Source: Methanobacteriota archaeon
Lineage (GTDB): Archaea; Hydrothermarchaeota; Hydrothermarchaeia; Hydrothermarchaeales; JACRDW01
Assembly (NCBI GenBank): GCA_016212785.1
Contig: JACRDW010000142.1
Location: forward strand, 1 to 5,698
Length of the DNA stretch: 5,698 nt
Direction of reading: 5' to 3'
Shown here: positions 5,243-5,698 of the stretch, piece after piece
Layout of the letters: each line of letters starts with the position of its first letter
Numbering within the stretch: the stretch's first letter is position 1
Notes under the pieces: generated by a model
The model's input: only the letters and a program-made list of their open reading frames with translations
The model's database searches: none
Told to the model about the DNA's origin: nothing
Made by a program: the position numbers and the translations under genes

Positions 5243-5698
5243 TCTCTCCTCCTATTTAAAATTTTGTAAGCTACGCCGTGAACAGCACTAAGTGCTTCTT
5301 CTTCGCTGAAACCTATAACCCTCAATAGTTCGAAGACTCCGTTCGCGTCTCTCAGCTCCAGCCTCGACTTTGCGCCGCTTGCCGCAACGAGCTCAAACTT
5401 GTATTTCCGGGAAAGCATCAAATTTCTTCGGATGTTCTTCAGAGCATTTACTCTCGAAACGCCCCTCGACCTTATAATGCTTCCCAGGTTAACCTCAATC
5501 GCAACGTTGTTCTCAGCAGCCTTCCTTGCAAGAACTGCGTCTATACCCGAGTCCTTCCTTCCCAGGTCTGGATGCGCCAGAATATCTACCCTGGAGCTGC
5601 TCACTGCAAGTCTATTTATGTCATAATCGCCGCCGTGCACTATTACATAGCCCAAATTTGCAGCTTTGCTGAGTGCCTTCTTGAAATCTTCCTTACCA
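5239..5698 (-). CDS. rnp3: RNase P protein subunit Rpp30 (Rnp3), 5' end missing
   Basis: This is the C-terminal part of Rpp30, the PHP/TIM-barrel-like RNase P protein that partners Pop5. The frame stays open to the window edge, so the start lies outside; 152 residues are visible. Typical elements are the strand YVIVHGGD (about 17-24), DILAHPDLGRKDSGID (about 38-53), the helix and strand LARKAAENNVAIEVNLGSII (about 56-75), and FELVAASGAKSRLELR followed by the FELLRVIGFSEEEAL helix near the end. A TTG at 5655 could be mistaken for a start, but GKEDFKKALSKAANLGYVIV upstream reads as family sequence. Complete archaeal proteins are a little over 200 residues. The stop TGA overlaps the pop5 ATG. 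Confidence 0.93.
   Translation of the reverse strand, partial: GKEDFKKALSKAANLGYVIVHGGDYDINRLAVSSSRVDILAHPDLGRKDSGIDAVLARKAAENNVAIEVNLGSIIRSRGVSRVNALKNIRRNLMLSRKYKFELVAASGAKSRLELRDANGVFELLRVIGFSEEEALSAVHGVAYKILNRRRE

Noticed and set aside
5253..5260. TTTAAATA before pop5 as a promoter, nearly the same as the element before psmA
   Set aside because: It lies only 11 nt from the pop5 ATG, so transcription would start inside the gene. It encodes the conserved end of Rpp30 (ILNRRR), and the similar pop5 ending (FLNRK) explains the shared bases.
1..5698. Mobile element, CRISPR array or defence system
   Set aside because: No repeated spacers, transposase, integrase or terminal repeats were seen. 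All recognisable genes are core informational genes in a conserved order.

Overview
The window is a densely packed archaeal informational gene cluster, all on the minus strand: the conserved 'exosome superoperon'. The organism is an archaeon, most likely a euryarchaeote. The evidence is the gene content (RNase P proteins Rpp30 and Pop5, a proteasome alpha subunit with the archaeal N-terminal signature, Rrp4/Rrp41/Rrp42, eL43, RpoP, KEOPS Pcc1 and prefoldin beta), the gene order, and purine-rich Shine-Dalgarno (SD) sites of the AGGAGG/GGAGTGAT kind. I cannot place it more closely. A methanogen, Archaeoglobus-like or alkane-oxidising lineage would all fit.

Layout, in transcription order (high to low coordinates): rpp30 (5' end cut by the window edge, to 5239), pop5 (5242-4895), psmA (4873-4136), SBDS/Sdo1 (TTG start, 4129-3434), rrp4 (3428-2772), rrp41 (2727-2008), rrp42 (2007-1222), eL43/L37Ae (1216-941), rpoP (948-817), pcc1 (820-524) and prefoldin beta (527-168). 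Positions 1-167 hold no convincing gene, only short inverted repeats. Three junctions overlap by 4 nt (rpp30/pop5, rpoP/pcc1, pcc1/prefoldin) and one by 8 nt (eL43/rpoP). rrp41 and rrp42 abut exactly. The other gaps are 5-6 nt, except 21 nt before psmA and 44 nt before rrp41. This points to one polycistronic message with extensive translational coupling.

Functionally the cluster joins RNA processing and decay (two RNase P proteins; exosome ring Rrp41/Rrp42 and cap Rrp4), ribosome maturation and structure (SBDS, eL43), transcription (RpoP), tRNA t6A modification (Pcc1), protein folding (prefoldin) and protein degradation (20S proteasome).

The cluster itself is well known, so I do not claim a new system. 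The most unusual points are: the prefoldin beta frame appears to start at an AUA codon fused to the pcc1 stop as ATAG, behind a strong SD; a three-arm mutually exclusive hairpin sits in the rrp4-rrp41 gap; a TATA-like element lies before psmA; the GXXG loop of the Rrp4 KH domain is altered; and no Brix/Imp4 gene is present.
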